A stretch of DNA of 22,590 nucleotides, from assembly GCA_001821375.1 (NCBI GenBank), contig MHLG01000027.1, positions 9,151 to 31,740 of the forward strand. The letters run 5' to 3'. The stretch is from Candidatus Liptonbacteria bacterium RIFOXYD1_FULL_36_11 (lineage in GTDB: Bacteria; Patescibacteriota; Minisyncoccia; UBA6257; XYB1-36-10). Shown here piece after piece: positions 21,030-22,590 of this stretch (within the stretch, counting starts at the first letter, position 1; each line of letters begins with the position of its first letter). The notes under the pieces were generated by a model that worked only from the letters and a program-made list of their open reading frames with translations, ran no database searches and was not told the DNA's origin. Both the position numbers and the translations under genes were made by a program.

Positions 21030-22097
21030 TTATAGCGGTGCATTATTTACCAGATATTCAAAAGCGCCTTTTATTATTTCAGTGTCGCTGGAAGATGAGA
21101 TATAAAATTGAATAATATCGCTTTTATAATAAGCATTCTTTTCTGGAATAACAGTAGCTTTGATTTTTAAACTGCAGAAAAAGTAATCATCAGAACTTTC
21201 ACAAGAAGAAGGAGTGTCTGATTCTACAAGCTTGCCATTAATTTCTTTTGAAAAAGAAAAACTTAAATGGTTATTTTCATCTTCCTTAATTATAAAATTT
21301 TCTACGGAATAAGAGCTATAAGAAATATATTTATTTTTATTTGAAGAAACAAGAAAATTTTTAATTTCTTTTTTGATGGTTGGACCGCTAGTGGCTATAT
21401 CAATAAAATTAGGAATAGAAGAGCTGTTTAGATAAAATTCTTCTTCAATTTTTTTTGTAAAATCATTTGTTAAATTTTCAAATTCATAAACGCTATATCT
21501 ACCGTTATCATTTATTGTCATTTTACGTAAAAGATTCTGATCGACACCATTTTGATCTTCAGAATTAGAAATAACTCCGACAATAGCGAGAGAAGTGTTA
21601 AAATTTTTTATTTCCGTTTCTATAAGCTTGCTTATTAATTGATCTTTTGAATTAATAAAAGGTGCGGCAGGAGAAGAAATAGAAGGTAAAATTGACGAGC
21701 TTGGATTGTTGCAGGTTGCATTTATAGTTTCGCGGCTTTTCCAAAATTTAACGGTTTGTAAGATGCAAGGGTTGATAGTGTCTAAAATAACAACGGAGGA
21801 GATAAGAAGGAGAAAACCGAAGATAGCTTGTTTTATGCCTTCCCGCGCATCATTTATTTTTGATTCATTATTAGAAAAAATGACATATTGAATGCCGTTA
21901 AAGATTATAAAGCCAAAGGAGGTGATACCAACTAAAGCTAGGCCAAGTTGGAAAAAATTAGCGACAAATGAACCAAGGTCGTAAGAAGCGTTTCCGGTTA
22001 TGCCTGGTATAGGAGTGCTGACGTGATATTCAAAAGCAAAAACAAAAACGGGAATAAGAAAGGCGGAAGAGAAAAAAATAAAAAATTTTTTTATCAT
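21030..22097 (-). CDS. VirB2/TrbC-like membrane protein with large outer domain
   Basis: 355 aa. A signal peptide (~1-21) is followed by a pilin-like pair of hydrophobic helices at ~47-78 (FVANFFQLGLALVGITSFGF...) and ~88-108. The linker NDAREGIKQAIFGFLLLISS and the ending VVILDTINP are characteristic of the TrbC/VirB2-type proteins widespread in Patescibacteria. Unlike true VirB2 pilins (~100 aa), ~245 more residues follow, a polar Ser/Asn/Glu-rich domain outside the membrane with C297, C304 and C315-like cysteines (SSCESSDDYFFCSLK). Function is inferred as a surface or secretion component. Its ATG overlaps the upstream gene's stop (ATGA). Confidence 0.8.
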   Translation of the reverse strand: MIKKFFIFFSSAFLIPVFVFAFEYHVSTPIPGITGNASYDLGSFVANFFQLGLALVGITSFGFIIFNGIQYVIFSNNESKINDAREGIKQAIFGFLLLISSVVILDTINPCILQTVKFWKSRETINATCNNPSSSILPSISSPAAPFINSKDQLISKLIETEIKNFNTSLAIVGVISNSEDQNGVDQNLLRKMTINDNGRYSVYEFENLTNDFTKKIEEEFYLNSSSIPNFIDIATSGPTIKKEIKNFLVSSNKNKYISYSSYSVENFIIKEDENNHLSFSFSKEINGKLVESDTPSSCESSDDYFFCSLKIKATVIPEKNAYYKSDIIQFYISSSSDTEIIKGAFEYLVNNAPL

Positions 22098-22590
22098 TGC
22101 TTTTTAAATATTTTAATAAATACAGAGGCTTTTTCCAAAATATTTGTTTTATTAACGGCAGAGACAGAAACAAGAACAGGTTGGTTGTTAATTGAGCTTT
22201 CTTCAATAAAAAGAGAGAGAGCGTCCGGGCGGCCATTAGAATTTTCCAAAACTTCCTCGCTATTAACTCGCCAAGAAAAAATGAGATTATTTAAAGAAGA
22301 AACATTGAAGAAAAAAGGCGTGGCAGTAATGGAGTTTTCTTTTCCGGCTTCCAAAAAGGCGGGGGGGGTTAAGATTAATAGAGGAGCGGAAATCGGTATG
22401 TCTATTTCTCCAGTCAAGGAGCCGCCATCTTCTTTAACACCGCTAATAATCGCCCGCACAGAATTTTTTATAGAGATGCTACTTTCGTCTTTAAAATTAA
22501 AGATATTTTGGCCAACGGCAGATGATTTTAAAGAATTATTTAAATACCAAGATATTTTATTTTTACTTAAATCAAGCGGGCGGCCGTCTT
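22094..22590 (-). CDS. Ig/PKD-like repeat surface protein (C-terminal part, runs off window)
   Basis: The frame is open from the right edge (22590) to the stop at 22094, at least 164 codons, so the GTG at 22459 is internal and not the start. Residues from the edge read DGRPLDLSKNKISWYLNN, later LILTPPAFLEAGKENSITAT and LIFSWRVNSEEV. The recurring ISWYLN/FSWRVN tryptophan strand, about 85-90 residues apart, marks tandem Ig/PKD-like beta-sandwich domains. No TM is seen in the visible part; an N-terminal signal would be outside the window. It overlaps the VirB2-like gene by 4 nt, so they are translationally coupled and probably act together at the cell surface. Confidence 0.75.
   Translation of the reverse strand, partial: DGRPLDLSKNKISWYLNNSLKSSAVGQNIFNFKDESSISIKNSVRAIISGVKEDGGSLTGEIDIPISAPLLILTPPAFLEAGKENSITATPFFFNVSSLNNLIFSWRVNSEEVLENSNGRPDALSLFIEESSINNQPVLVSVSAVNKTNILEKASVFIKIFKKQ

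Noticed and set aside
1..22590. CRISPR array, rRNA, insertion sequence or integrase gene
   Set aside because: Looked for regularly spaced repeats, transposase DDE/HUH motifs and tyrosine/serine recombinase motifs; none seen.

Overview
The window looks like a piece of a Patescibacteria/CPR genome, most likely Parcubacteria-like. This is inferred from several features: A/T-rich sequence, trimmed housekeeping proteins (IF-2 of 502 aa with no N-terminal extension, UvrC without its C-terminal helix-hairpin-helix part), many small orphan proteins, few Shine-Dalgarno sites, and a surface gene set of the VirB2/TrbC-like kind common in these lineages. No rRNA or marker phylogeny is available here to confirm this.

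Layout. 1-4000, minus strand: 5' part of tsaD, a short-chain dehydrogenase, tRNA-Arg(CCG), tRNA-Leu(UAA), a free-standing HNH endonuclease, tRNA-Cys(GCA), then infB-rbfA (translation initiation and 30S maturation). 4000-4620: a small orphan gene with its own promoter and terminator, a GC-rich palindrome, and a decayed GIY-YIG endonuclease next to tRNA-Ser(GCU). 4620-7540: an accessory island directly 3' of tRNA-Ser. It holds a DpnA-like adenine methyltransferase, an overlapping MutH/Sau3AI-like nuclease, a stand-alone RelA/SpoT-domain synthetase, and the stop-interrupted remnant of another gene on the opposite strand. 7535-10030: a small membrane-anchored protein, a cupin, a two-helix membrane protein, a half-length MFS protein (minus) and a DedA protein (plus). 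10030-12070, minus: ECF sigma factor, overlapping membrane protein (putative anti-sigma), then a secreted two-repeat protein behind tandem promoter-like elements. 12120-18480: nucleotide excision repair, with uvrA-uvrC as one unit and uvrB separate, divided by a second small orphan gene. 18480-19430: tRNA-Gly(GCC), a non-coding stretch with an attenuator-like sORF/hairpin and a folded palindromic element, a third small orphan gene, a tRNA 3'-end fragment and tRNA-Arg(GCG). 19448-22590, minus: a surface/pilus-like operon comprising an Ig/PKD-like protein (cut by the window edge), a VirB2/TrbC-like membrane protein with a long outer domain, a membrane-anchored propeller-like protein and a small membrane protein.

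The most notable pattern is in gene starts. Seven genes (tsaD, SDR, HNH, infB, cupin, MFS, DedA) have a -10-like hexamer ending only 6-7 nt before the start codon and no Shine-Dalgarno site, so their mRNAs are predicted to be leaderless. Three small orphan genes (4022, 16122, 18949) instead have a spaced promoter, a 35-45 nt leader, a strong purine-rich ribosome site and a private terminator. The accessory island at tRNA-Ser, with a 14-nt copy of the tRNA 5' end 217 bp upstream, is the best candidate for acquired, possibly defence-related DNA.
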